From contig NC_088711.1 in NCBI RefSeq assembly GCF_963576615.1, positions 39,924,621 through 39,988,620 on the forward strand: a stretch of 64,000 nucleotides of DNA, written 5' to 3'. The notes beneath the pieces are model-generated. The model was given only the letters and a program-made list of their open reading frames with translations, ran no database searches and was not told the DNA's origin. The stretch is from Watersipora subatra. Lineage: Eukaryota; Bryozoa; Gymnolaemata; Cheilostomatida; Watersiporidae. The position numbers were made by a program, and so were the translations under genes. Numbering within the stretch: position 1 is the stretch's first letter; every line of letters starts with the position of its first letter. This document shows, piece after piece, positions 24,004 through 34,691 of the stretch.

Positions 24004-27000
24004 ATTATCAACATCTCTCAAACAAATCTATATTGAAATGACCAATTTAACATTTTAATCCCTCAAAAGAGTTTTAATAAATACCTGAAGCTATTAGCAT
24101 ACCTTCCAGTATGCCCGAGTTACAGATTTTAAAAATACTAAAACTTTAGATAAAATACATTTATATACATATAGCTTTGCTTTAATTAAATTTTAACACA
24201 TTTAGTAAAGCCTACTGTTTGTCTCAGTAGAAAAACTAAAAATGAACTGCATCACTTAATTTCAACTGTACTATTTTTATCCCCATCTTAAATAAATATG
24301 TAGATAGTTAATCTAATGATTGCTCAGTTAAACATATGCTCAACATGTTTAGTTCAATTTTAAAACCACCTTCAAACTTAAAACCACCGTTAATTTCTTA
24401 CTTGTGCTTTAGATGATCCTGTTGCTAAAGAGATCAATGCAATCACACTCATTAAGTTCACTTTAAAGTAAGACTGGGTCTTAGACAGTCCTAAGAAGTA
24501 GATCCAGCTGCAAGATAATACATTGGATGAGGTGTTGTAGGTGAACGTGTACCAGTCAAGAGAGGTGCTCATTCAATAACTAGCCAATTTTTGATCTTTT
24601 GATTTCAGCTTTAATCTAAGTTAAACTTGATATTAATTGAGTTACTGTGAATAAAAAGTCTATTTAATGAATGTAACAAAAAGAAACAATAACCTAGCAG
24701 GAGGTGAAACAATTCAGTTTTTTCTATCAATAGGCTATCAGCATGTTTACAAATATTTCTAAGCTTTACATGCCTTGATATCGATTAACCATTTCATGTT
24801 AGCAAACATTGTGGGTAACAAATTGTGAGTACATCAGATAACGGTGCTGCAGTCAACATGTACCTGTTATATTCAACTTGCTATATGTAACAGCATGGTA
24901 CAGTGGACTATAGCTGTTCTAAGTGAGCTTATAAATATATGCCAACAGAAATTTACACTTCCTTATTAACTTTATTTAGCAGCTCCTTGGCTAGCTTACA
25001 AGCCAACTCTCTCAATTAAAAGCACATTTATTGTAAAGACGCCATTCGCTTATATATTTTCATTCGCATAATTGACAGGAAGTGATAATATCTAATGAGC
25101 CAAACACAGGATATAAAATGCTAACATGTCAGATATAACATTATAATAATTGTGTTACAGGCAGGAACATTCAGAGATTGCGCGTGTCACATGGAACAGA
25201 TCAGTTGCCTAACAATAGCATGGATTGGCAAAAAGATAAAGCCGTTACAGAGTTATTCAGCTGGATGACAGTGGTGGTTATTCCGTTGTTGATATCGACA
25301 GTGACAATCAGTATGCAGCAGCAATGTAGGACAACCACATGAAACCATTCCATGTGAATTTGTTATAGATTATTATTTGGATTAGTAACTCAGTTGTATA
25401 ATAAATCCTGGTTATGAAATTGTGAAATTGTAATTGATGTGTGAATGATTTGCCAAAATACTCTTATCTATACATATATATTTTTTTTATCAAAGTATGT
25501 CTGATTTTGTCGACGTATGTGGATCTGTACGCATTCCGGCTATAGATATAGCTATAGTGTATGGTGATTATTCTACCAATGCGAATACGCGTTACGATGC
25601 CCCTGTTAAGAAATATTTTTCTTAAGGATCAATTACTATGTCTGGGCTCAATGCCAATTCTTTTTGCGTGGACAATTAAATCATCTCTGTGGGAGGCCTC
25701 GACATTCTCTCTCCTTTCGGTCAGACAAAGTACGATATCTCATTTATACATTTGTACCAGTATCGAAAAGTAATAGTATCGGCATATTCAATGATCTGAT
25801 GGATATCTTCTGGTGGAACAGTAAACTTGTTTAAATATTTCACTGCGGTAGACGCTTTTATACGTTTTCTATGGTCGACTGCCGTAGACGCATTTTTGTG
25901 ACTTTTACAGCAGTTGCTTAGTAACTTAATTTTAATATTCATTGACAATATAGCCAGCGATCTTTAGGACTTTTTACAGTATTGACAGTGTTGTTCGAAG
26001 ATTTCTCTATAAAGTTAGCCTAAAATAAGAAGCAATTTTAAATTTTTGTTTGGGAATTTCCAACTTGAAAACAAACATTTTTTGTGTAAGTACCTCTTGA
26101 GTTAGAAAACAGATGATTGCTTACATTGATGACATTATAGCTAATTCAGATTCGGATTTTTGTGATTACACAGATAATTAAAGTAGCAGCACTGACTTTG
26201 ATGGTGATGAAAGTAATAGTTTTGTAAGAGTAAGGAACATTGTAGAGGATCGTTCTAGCTTCGTAGCGATCGTAGTTTCACATAGCTTTAACAATGCACA
26301 AAGTATAGATATACTGAATTTTTGGCATAGGACTATTTTTTAATATGATAGCAAATTAAAATATATAACAAAAATGTTCAATATAAAGTTTGAAGTTGAA
26401 AAAACTGTATACGTATCATAAAGCAAAATCGACAATTTTCGGTAAAATGGCTGGCAGTAGGCCGATAGGTAAATTTGTACATAGACGGTTGTGAAAGGGT
26501 TAAACACAATGTTCTATGCAAGAATCGTTATTATTAATTCAACATATTCAGGATTTGTATTTTGTTTTCTCATTCCGTATTAATTGTATTATTACCGAAT
26601 CATCCTTTATTGTAATCGTAGCAAAGCCGACTTAATTTAGCTATTACTTGCTAATTATTTCTCATTTATGTCTTAACTCTTTTATAGTTGTTGTTTTTTT
26701 TGTAATTTATTTGACCTGCACAAGACATTTTTCTCATGATATAAAGTTTGAAAGTTAAAGTTGTTTGACAAAGTTTGAAAACCTTTACAGTTGTTTATAT
26801 TTTTTCTGTTAATTTATATCAATTACACAAAACACTTTTTTCATGATATGGAGTTTTAAAGTTAGAATAATTTGCAAATGTTGTTATATGTTAAACAAAT
26901 AAATTTTCTGTCCAAAGACTTTTTTATTACCCGGGCGACAGTGTTACAGCGGTTGACCCGTTGTTACAGCTAGTCTCATTTGTAGTACACTGCTAAAAAG

Positions 27001-28335
27001 AAGCCTACTCTTATCATATTCTGGTCTCTAGTCAACAAGTAATTGAGAATTAAACGGCTGAAAGAATCATCTACATCAAACAAGTGTACATCCGACAAGT
27101 CAATTATACAACTGAATAGTCTAACCACATTTGTTGGATGATCTAATATGGCCTGCCATACATTTCTGTGTTTGTACAAAATGAAGTGGGTGTCTAGATA
27201 ATATCTAAAAAACGTCATCATTGTTTGAAATAAAGTCAAAGTAAATACTCCTTCTAGAGGGCAAACATAGGGACATAACATCAAATTAAATTCTCCTTCA
27301 CTAGAGGGCAGTCAATGTGTGAGCGCACTTACGTCTCCCATCTATCACAGATATGAGTTAGCCATAGAAAGTAAGCATTTACTACAGGTTACAGGTTAGT
27401 TGCAGTTAATTCAGTTAAATAAGCATTAATAATGTGTTATGTCTAAGTAAGAATAAATCAAAAGTTTTGCATCATCCTTCACAGTTATTGAACAAGTTAT
27501 AAGTCAACACACTTTCACCAAAACGACATTGTCATAAATTTGAAGAAGATACAGAGTACAGAGTTTACCTAATAAATAGACTCACTATAACTCAGTTTAC
27601 TTTGCATGTTTTCCTTTATTTTGCTTAAATCTCTAAAGCTTCATTGAAAAATCTGCTCTACTTTGAAAAAGTGCAAACAACATATGTTGGAAATTAATTG
27701 AGTTTCAAAGTTGAATATTTGTTTGAATTTTTACAGGAAATTTGAAAAATGTGTATATTAAAACATCCATAAGTTTAGACTTGGTTGGGTTTATGTATCT
27801 CATACAACAAATTGGTTAAGTACACTAAATGCATGCCACTAAATTAGAGTCAAAGTTCAAACTTGGCATTAATAAAATAACTAACTTTTGTTATTTAGTT
27901 AATACTTTTTTTTCTTGCAAGCTGTATTTGAGCAATTCAAATGTCACAGATAAAGTAATAGAAATTATTAATAAACCCTTGCAGCTACAATTATTTTCAA
28001 CTTGATCAATAAGTTAAAATCTAGGTCCTACATTGTATGTAGGGTAGTATTTTGCTACCAAAGGTTTTAAGTCATCATGACATATCTAGTATCGTAATGT
28101 ATGCGGCAACTAGTAAATGTAAACCAGTGTGCTTGGTATGTAATCAGCAAGTTTCCATGTTCAAAGTTTGTAGTATTCTGCGCTGGTATGCGACCAGCCA
28201 TAAAGGCAGATATGACCTTTTGAAGAGACAGATAAGCAAGGGTGAAATAAACAGAGTAGTCTGAGAAAACTGCTGTTAATTTTTAGACATAGCTTTGATT
28301 TTACTGATAGGCCTGTAAGCGTTAGCCACATTTTC

Positions 28336-28430
28336 TGGTAGGGAGTTTGTGCAAGCATAAAATATGAAAGCTTCAGGAGTTGTATGCCCTAAAAGCAAAT
28401 GGTATTTGCCAAAATTAGGGCTAGTTCACG
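28336..28430 (+). pseudogene. Short diverged hAT remnant, array copy 5
   Basis: GGGAGTTTGTGCAAGCAT, followed by GGAGTTGTATGCCCTAAAAG, aligns with the start of the hAT fragments (GAGGAGTTTGTAAAATCATG, then AAGTTGCGTACCTTAAAGAC). Nothing further is recognisable. Confidence 0.45.
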
Positions 28431-28627
28431 CTATGTTGTCATATTTTGGCGGTGAATCCAAAATACTTCGATCATTTTTGATGATAACATTGTTCACACT
28501 ATCATAAACACCAACCATTGTTTGATTCCATTTTCACGCTTCATTATATATTTCCTAAAGACACATTTTTCTTGCCATGTTATAGAAAGCCATTTGTAAA
28601 ATGTCATGATATCCACTCTATAAAAAT

Positions 28628-28735
28628 ATGTTTAGTATGTCAGTTTACATGTTTTATATGTCAAGATTCATGTTTGGTATGTTAATCTGCATGTTTAGTA
28701 TGCTAACTTTTACGTTTGGTATTTCGAAACACGCA
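28628..28735 (+). repeat. 21-bp tandem repeat, about five copies
   Basis: Units begin ATGTTTAGTATGTCA, ATGTTTTATATGTCA, ATGTTTGGTATGTTA, ATGTTTAGTATGCTA and ACGTTTGGTATTTCG. Because the period is a multiple of three, one frame gives a seven-residue repeat (MFSMSVY, MFYMSRF, MFGMLIC, MFSMLTF). No gene context is seen, so this is probably a minisatellite and not a coding repeat. Confidence 0.75.
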
Positions 28736-29070
28736 TGTTTGCTATCCTATCGCGATCTGTGTTTCATATGTTACATTTTGAAACAATTGCTCTTAGTCAA
28801 TTGCGCTCTTTTTAACACATAGCCCTCAGTTCATCAATAAATGGTTGGCCAACTTAGAGAATTTTAATCAATAACCTTGGGAAGCGAAGACACTATAGCA
28901 AGGTTTCCTCACCGCGTGCACCCAAAGCAAGCTTGGCCACATTCGTTTGTTTGATAGTAAATTTATTCAAATTCCAAAGTTTCCATATATGCTTCCAAAA
29001 TTTTTAATTACCTTGATATACAATTTTTTCACCTCAAGAAGTGGAACATATGGAAACCATTTCCAATTCC
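28736..29070. other. Intergenic stretch with no recognised feature
   Basis: AT-rich sequence without a convincing exon, repeat or structure. Confidence 0.6.
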
Positions 29071-29378
29071 ACTTTTTACTCCAAAGTTTTCGGAGTAAAC
29101 TTTGGAGTAAAAAGTTTACTCCAAAGTTTACACCTTATAGTTTGCTCTATAAGGTGGACTAACACATACGCGCGCTCGCGCACAAGCACGCACACACGCA
29201 CGCACACACAAAGATTGTCATTTATGTAGTAGATGTATATATATATAGCCGAAACAGTACTGTCTGTAGTATGAGTGTATATGTATACATGTATATATAT
29301 ACACTATATATATATATACATGTATATACGGTGAAACTTTGGAGTAAAAACTTAACTTTGGAGTAAAAAGTTAACTAG
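29071..29378. repeat. Foldback cluster around a dispersed repeat
   Basis: The 15-mer TTTACTCCAAAGTTT or its reverse complement occurs five times: three near 29073-29130 in alternating orientation and two near 29335-29378. The inner pair (TTTACTCCAAAGTTTACACC ending about 29133, and GGTGAAACTTTGGAGTAAA from 29330) are inverted repeats. They enclose a (CA/CG)n tract and an AT-rich segment, as in a small foldback transposon. Confidence 0.6.
29143..29330 (+). repeat. Dispersed repeat, copy A
   Basis: Starts CTCTATAAGGTGGACTA, passes through a CACACG tract, then AGCCGAAACAGTACTGTCTG and nested TATACATGTATATATA palindromes. A second copy lies at 31769-31928. Confidence 0.75.
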
Positions 29379-30529
29379 GCCTTAACTTACTAACTCACTT
29401 ATTTGTTTATTTCTCAAATACCAAGTCTTATATTGTAGTAACAACAACATAGATTTCTTCATTGCCATTTTTATATAATATGTTGAAGAAGTTATGTATA
29501 GACTGACTGTGACTCCACTCACTCAGTCTGTATTTGGGTACTCTTGTTTTTTTAATGGTTGTTTGTTGCAAAGAAGTATTACCATTCATACAATTGTATT
29601 TGCAACAAACAAATGAATTTAATAATGAACACTCTGAATAGTGTATATATTGTTACTGTCTCTGTGGCACACTGTGTCGTGAGTGTCAGTGTGAGTCAGT
29701 CAGTCCAGTGCTCAAGGACCTAAATGAATGATGTTAAATAATAATTGGTTGTTATTATTCATTGTCTCTGATTTTAATGTTTGTTAGTTCATTGAATGAA
29801 ATAATGATTAATAAAGTACATACATGACATTACATAGCAAAGTATAGTATGTGTAGAACACTATAATAATAATAGTGAAGTATAACTAACCTTTCATTCA
29901 ATGTACATGTAGTTATCGATTAACAAAACTTATTGATTATAATTATCATAATTGTATACTCAGAATAAAATCAAAATTTAACAATATGCCCAACTATCTG
30001 GCCAATAAACACTGTCTGCACCCTGCTTTTTGGGTCACAATCTAAGCAGCTTCATTCACTGATTGTTCATCATTTATCTTAATTCAAAAAATATTACAGT
30101 GATTGTAGATTTTATCAGGCTGTCATCATGATGAGAGATAAACAGCAAAAAGATCTTGATTGGCAAAAAGTATCCGTCCTTTTGACTGTGAAGGATGTTT
30201 GTATCACACAATCTGTGCTGTCAGGAAATTTCAATCTCATCTATCTAGTTTTATATTAATTTACATGTAGATATGGCTAAGCAAAATCGTCTCCATGACT
30301 TGAGAGCGCTTAAAAACCACAAGATGACCCAGGCAAAAGCCGTTAGCCAGCAGTGAATAGAATAATCTTGTTCCTCATTGTCACCTTTCTTGTGTTTCTA
30401 TAACCCCAATTTCTATCTGTTTGCACAATATGCAATTGTATGGCATTTGCTGCATTTTTCCTGTTTTACATGTAATGGAACTGTCTAACCAGTAAATATT
30501 CATAGTAAATTTTTTTTGCAGTGGAGTCT
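29379..30529. other. AT-rich stretch without a recognised gene
   Basis: Contains short imperfect inverted and direct repeats (for example GTTTGTTGCAAAG with TTTGCAACAAAC near 29560-29610) but no exon or element that can be named. Confidence 0.5.
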
Positions 30530-30726
30530 CACCAAAAACATTCTTGCAAACCCTTATGCTTCTTCAATCACCTGCCACCTAGAAAGTCCCTAGGAGACAA
30601 GAAAAATTGAAGATGTATTTATCAAGGCACATAGTGGATGCAGTTGACATCCCCTTAGACAAGGAGGGTAACCAACTAACACAATTATTGGGAAATATAC
30701 TCAGCGATAAGCTGAAAGGAACAAGG
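30529..30726 (+). other. Possible orphan exon
   Basis: A strong acceptor (TTTTTTTTGCAG) and a donor (AACAAG|GTATGA) bound about 200 bases. One frame contains MYLSRHIVDAVDIPLDKEGN and continues for about 20 more residues, preceded by a TAG within the exon. No other exon was found nearby and the protein is not recognised. Confidence 0.2.
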
Positions 30727-30972
30727 TATGATAGTTCATACTAATCATCTTTGATCATGCTTGCATAGGAGATACTTTATTTTTATATCGAAGGTCTGCA
30801 ACTGTAATTTATGCAAAATTCAAATAAGGTGTAAACCTCACTCACTTCAAAAACTTTCACTCTCCTATTCTAGGATATTTCAAACATTAATGGCTAATAT
30901 ATTCTAACGGTAAGAAATCTACTAGTTCACGGCCAGATCTGTCATGGAAGTTTTATGTTTATTTCAATATAC

Positions 30973-31166
30973 AGTGGAATCTCGGTTCTCGAACACAATC
31001 TGTTCCAAAAGGTTAGTTGAAAACCGAGTTGTTCGAGATTCGAAACAAGTTTTTCCATTAGAATTAATGTATGTAAGTTTTAATCGATTCCAAATCAATT
31101 TAACAACTTCGGTAAAGAATCTATTAACATTTTACACCATCAACTGTACTGTATACTGCATACTAT
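30973..31166 (+). mobile_element. Pogo/Tigger-like terminal sequence, partial
   Basis: TA then CAGTGGAATCTCGGTTCTCG at 30973, with the inner inverted motif AACCGAGTTGTTCGAG near 31022-31037. This resembles the CAG-starting ends of pogo-like DNA transposons. No matching right end is found; at 31167 another repeat begins. Confidence 0.45.
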
Positions 31167-31510
31167 ATTGACTGACTCTGATGGTGGTGAAAGTAATGGT
31201 TTTGTAAGAATAAGGAACATTGTAGAGGATGGTTTTAGCTTCGTAGCGATTGTAGCTTCACATCGCTTTATCAATGCGCAAAGTATAGATACAATGAATT
31301 TTTTGCATAGCAGTGTTTGTTAACATGTTGGCAAAATAAAATATATAACCAAAGCGTTCTAGATAAAGCTTGAAATTGAAAAAATATTGTATACATATAA
31401 GCAATATCGGCAAATACATAAGCAATACATAGGCAGATACATGGCAATATCAGCAAAATGGCTGGCAGTAGGCCAATAGCTAAATTTGTACATGAAGAAG
31501 AGTAAAAGGG
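31167..31510 (+). repeat. Dispersed copy of an array segment
   Basis: Homologous to 6970-7275 and to about 26180-26500. It starts GACTCTGATGGTGGTGAAAG and ends near a GGCTGGCAGTAGGCCAATAG-like block. It shows the segment also exists outside the tandem array. Confidence 0.7.
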
Positions 31511-31768
31511 TTAAGTAGTGGAGGTGTGGCAATTCATAGACAATACAACATTGAATGAGAAGTATTTACCTTTTTGAAGTAGAAACTTAGTAGGTAATGT
31601 TCGACGCAAAAATAATTGTCTAGGTGGCCAGAAAAAACAAACGTTCACGTGACCTTCCGTTGGCTTTGTACAACCGAATCGAAAAAAAGGAAATTCCGTT
31701 CTATAATTTTTTTACTACTCATATTAATTCAGTTCGCTTCGTACGGCCGAGTCTAAAAATGAAAGACC

Positions 31769-31928
31769 GCTCTATAAGGTGGACTAGCACACGCGCACGC
31801 ACACACACAAAGATTGCCGTTTATGTAGTAGATGTATATATATATAGCCGAAACAGTACTGTCTGTAGTATGAGTGTATATGTATACATGTATATATATA
31901 CACTATATATACATACATGTATATACGA
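31769..31928 (+). repeat. Dispersed repeat, copy B
   Basis: Second copy of the element at 29143-29330, with the same order: CTCTATAAGGTGGACTAGCA, CA tract, AGCCGAAACAGTACTGTCTG, then AT palindromes. It lacks the flanking TTTACTCCAAAGTTT inverted repeats. Confidence 0.75.
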
Positions 31929-32060
31929 TGAAACTTGGATAACTCGCTGAGGATAGCTCGAACACATGGTTAACTCGAACGGATTTGTTCGGACCCTTCC
32001 CACGCAATGTAAAATTGCTTTAGATAACTCGACCTTAACGTTGTTAACTCGAACAGTTTT
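31929..32060 (+). mobile_element. Remnant of a pogo/mariner-like terminal sequence
   Basis: Contains GATGAAACTTGGATAACTCG followed by four further AACTCG/AGCTCGAA words. Such serial TCGAA words are usual near the ends of pogo/Tigger-like elements. No partner end is seen. Confidence 0.35.
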
Positions 32061-32222
32061 TTAAACTTCAAATCATTTGAAAAGTGTCTTTAGTGCAGTT
32101 CATATGAATTAAGAAAAAAAATAAACAAGTGTAAAGGTGTTTAAATGCAAATGTAATTAGTCATTTGCAAGTAATGGCTAAATATAGTCTGGTTTGATAC
32201 AATTACAATGCAAAATTATGTG
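32060..32222 (-). repeat. Partial copy of the CCGGGC-terminal dispersed repeat
   Basis: Shares AATTAAGAAAAAAAATAAAC, TGTAAAGGTGTTTAAATGCA and CATTTGCAAGTAATGGCTAA with the inverted copies at 43827-44612. The CCGGGC end itself is missing. Confidence 0.5.
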
Positions 32223-32225
32223 GTA

Positions 32226-32762
32226 TACAATTATATGATCTCAATTCGTTTCAGTGTTGGCATCATGGGGCGAAAATATTGGAGAAAGTGGTATAGAAAC
32301 ACATAGTAACTCATAGTAATTATTTTATGCAAACACTTTCTAGTAAAAATCATCATCATTAAAAATTAGTAATAAAATGATGAGTCAACCTCAGTAACTA
32401 TAGTTACTTACAATAACTTTAGTTATTGCTGAGCTGAGATATCAAGCAACGTATATCTCTTTCCGACGTTGTGGGAGCTATTTCGGCAAATATCATATCA
32501 ACATTTTTGTTGTAATCAGTACAACAAATGCCAAATTTTAACTTTGAGAGAAACTTTGGTTGATATCATATGAACGAAAACAAACTTGTCATAATATGGC
32601 AAAGATGAAAAATCCTTGAGTTTCATAAAGTCAAGTGAAAATGCTTTTATAACAATAGTATCGTTACCCATGAGTGCAACAAATCAATTAATACAGCATT
32701 TAGCATGTGTAATCAAAAAAAAGGGTATACAGTATATGATAAGAGAAATGGAAACGTAAGAA
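32226..32762. other. Intergenic stretch with no recognised feature
   Basis: AT-rich; no exon, RNA gene or named element could be supported. Confidence 0.5.
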
Positions 32763-32860
32763 CTGTGTAGCCTTGCGGTTAGATGCGCATTTAGAAAATT
32801 GTGGTTACAATTTTTGTGAGTTCAAATCTAGCACAAATCCAAAATTTTAATAGTTATAGC
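32763..32860 (+). repeat. tRNA-derived SINE-like sequence
   Basis: GTAGCCTTGCGGTTAGATGC resembles a tRNA box A region, and GTGAGTTCAAATCTAG about 50 bases later resembles box B (consensus GGTTCRANTCC). A cloverleaf with a paired acceptor stem is not apparent, so a pol III SINE fragment is more likely than a functional tRNA. Confidence 0.4.
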
Positions 32861-32975
32861 TGGACAGCAAAATCATGGCAGGTGACGGCAGACTCTGAGA
32901 TTTATAAACTTTAATATAGTAGAGTTGATAAAGGATAGTAAAGTTTTTGCATTATATTGTGTACTTTGTGTACAT

Positions 32976-33011
32976 TATATTGTGAGCTTTGTGTACAAAG
33001 CTCACAATATA
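32976..33011. repeat. 36-base near-perfect palindrome
   Basis: TATATTGTGAGCTTTGT is followed after two bases by its exact reverse complement. It could extrude as a cruciform. It is not linked to any gene seen here. Confidence 0.85.
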
Positions 33012-33751
33012 GTGTAAAGCATAAAATCGGTGCATGTTCTTAAATTTGATTTGAATAACGAGAGTTCCATAGTTAGCCTTAAAGGTATTGTTTTACCCTT
33101 GCTGCCTGACTCGAATGAGCCATGGAATTCTCATTTAGATATTAATTTAACTGAAGCTTGAATTAGGAGTGAATACATGCTGTAATTTTCAGTATATTTT
33201 ACTCAATAATGCAGAACTGGAACTTTGGACCAACAGGAGCGCAGACTATCTAGGATCTCTCTGCAAGCCACCCTGTTGGTCAGCTTCTTTCTAAACATAA
33301 GCTTTTATTTTAAAATTCTGGCAATGATTAAGAAAACTGAAATAATAAGCCAACCAGGCATGGCATGGCCAGCCCATTCAAATCTGGCAGTCCAAAGAAT
33401 GATGCTCAACCGCATTCTGGCTCAAGCATTTTAAAAGCACCGCCCCGAGTAGGTTGCCAATAGCAGGCTGGATGGCACAAAGTAATTTCCTTTACTTAGC
33501 ATTTTACATTTGCTAAAGTAACTTCTTTCTTTAACTTAGTACTCCTTTCATGTTTAAGAATGTATAGCATTAAGTAGGGTACCATGACATTATTGTTTTT
33601 TTGTTTTAAAAAAGCGCATAAATATTAAACTGTGTGTTGAAAAATGACCATTTTCTATGTCGTAGTTGAGTATGTGAAATTTTTTTCTGCTTGATGTAAA
33701 AGGTCTTTTATTTAGTTAAAAATGGCTTGATACATTTGTGGATGAAGCAAG
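33012..33751. other. Intergenic stretch upstream of the copia element
   Basis: No supported gene. A 69-codon frame near 33225-33434 has no family resemblance. Confidence 0.5.
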
Positions 33752-33971
33752 TATAATTGTTGATGTAGTTTTTATGGAAATCAGATCATGCACACAGTTT
33801 GAAGTTGCTTCCTCATGTTAATCAATGGAGAGGCAACTCCCTATAATACTATTGTTTTTACCTGTGCAAAACTTTTTTGCTTTACTGTTTCCTGTTCTCT
33901 CTGTATTTAACTGTTTGAATGAATACAAGACTATGAGAGCCTAATGTTAATTAACTAGTAACTTTTCTACA
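33752..33971 (+). repeat. 5' LTR of the copia element
   Basis: Ends ...TTTTCTACA, and the GCAAG target duplication lies immediately before 33752. The typical LTR start TGTTG is six bases in (33758), so either the LTR begins with TATAAT or a small insertion sits between the duplication and TGTTG. The partner LTR is 38153-38368. Confidence 0.82.
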
Positions 33972-33985
33972 GGTTATGGGCCCAG
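33972..33985 (+). promoter_or_regulatory. Primer-binding site matching initiator tRNA-Met internal region
   Basis: GGTTATGGGCCCAG directly follows the LTR. It is complementary to CTGGGCCCATAACC of metazoan initiator tRNA-Met, spanning the anticodon arm. Drosophila copia uses this half-tRNA type of primer, so the match supports the copia assignment and minus-strand priming by a tRNA fragment. Confidence 0.85.
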
Positions 33986-34026
33986 GAACGTTATATGTAC
34001 TGTGTAACTAGTTAGATTAGTCATCT

Positions 34027-34686
34027 GTGATCATTGTGGACAATAAATGGTGTGTAGAAAAACTTTCTAGCAGCAACTATGCCACGTGGAAGTTTAAGAT
34101 TAAAAATCTGCTGATTGCTAAGGAGCTATTTGGATATATTGATGGAACTACAGTTGCTCCGGCAAGCACAGCTGATAGGGCTGTGAAAGCTACCTATAAT
34201 AAAAACTTGAGCAAGGCACGATCTCATATTGTGCTTGCGGTTGGTGATGAGTTGCTCTACCTTATAACTGAATGTGAAACGGCCAAGGAGATGTGGGGCA
34301 AACTGTCTAAACATTTTGAGAGAGACACTCTAGCTAATAAAATGTTCTTGAAAAAGCGCTACTTTCGCTCAGTAATGTCTGAGAGCACATCAATTGAAGG
34401 TCATCTAAAGAATATGTCAGATTTCACAAATTGGCTAGCTGCTATCAAATTACCAATTGCTGAAGAGGACCAAGCTGTAACCCTTCTAGGCTCCCTTCCA
34501 AAGAGTTATTCAACTGCAGTTACTGCTCTCAAAACGCAGAAAGATATGTCATTGCTAGAATTTGTTCAACAAACTCTTCTAAACGAAAAAAGAAATGAAA
34601 AGAACATAGCTCTGTATCAGCCTCTAGTGAAAGAAACGCTGTCGCCAACCCCGATACTGCTCTCTCGGCTACCAGACCACAAATAA
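34027..34686 (+). pseudogene. gag: Copia gag region
   Basis: Gag of the UBN2/copia type: WCVEKLSSSNYATWKFKIKN at the start, then EMWGKLSKHFERDTLANKMF and LPKSYSTAVTALK. The frame opens at GTG (34027) with no ATG nearby, suggesting loss of the start codon. A frame change occurs at about 34600-34690. The zinc knuckle then continues in another frame as RWYCNKIGHVQHFC (about 34698-34745), where the first Cys of the C-X2-C-X4-H-X4-C pattern is Arg. Nucleic-acid binding by this copy would be lost. Confidence 0.82.
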
Positions 34687-34691
34687 AACGC

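Larger units (their letters stand above)
23103..28430 (+). repeat. Tandem array unit, copy 5 (long form, 3' truncated)
   Basis: Carries the long internal block (matching 6300-9120 of copy 2), so its layout is closest to copy 2. Similarity becomes patchy after about 28160 and ends near 28430, inside the hAT segment. This marks the right edge of the array. Only single-base differences and short indels separate it from the other units up to there. Confidence 0.82.

Noticed and set aside
32763..32860. Functional tRNA gene
   Set aside because: Box A and B are recognisable, but the acceptor and anticodon stems do not pair well.
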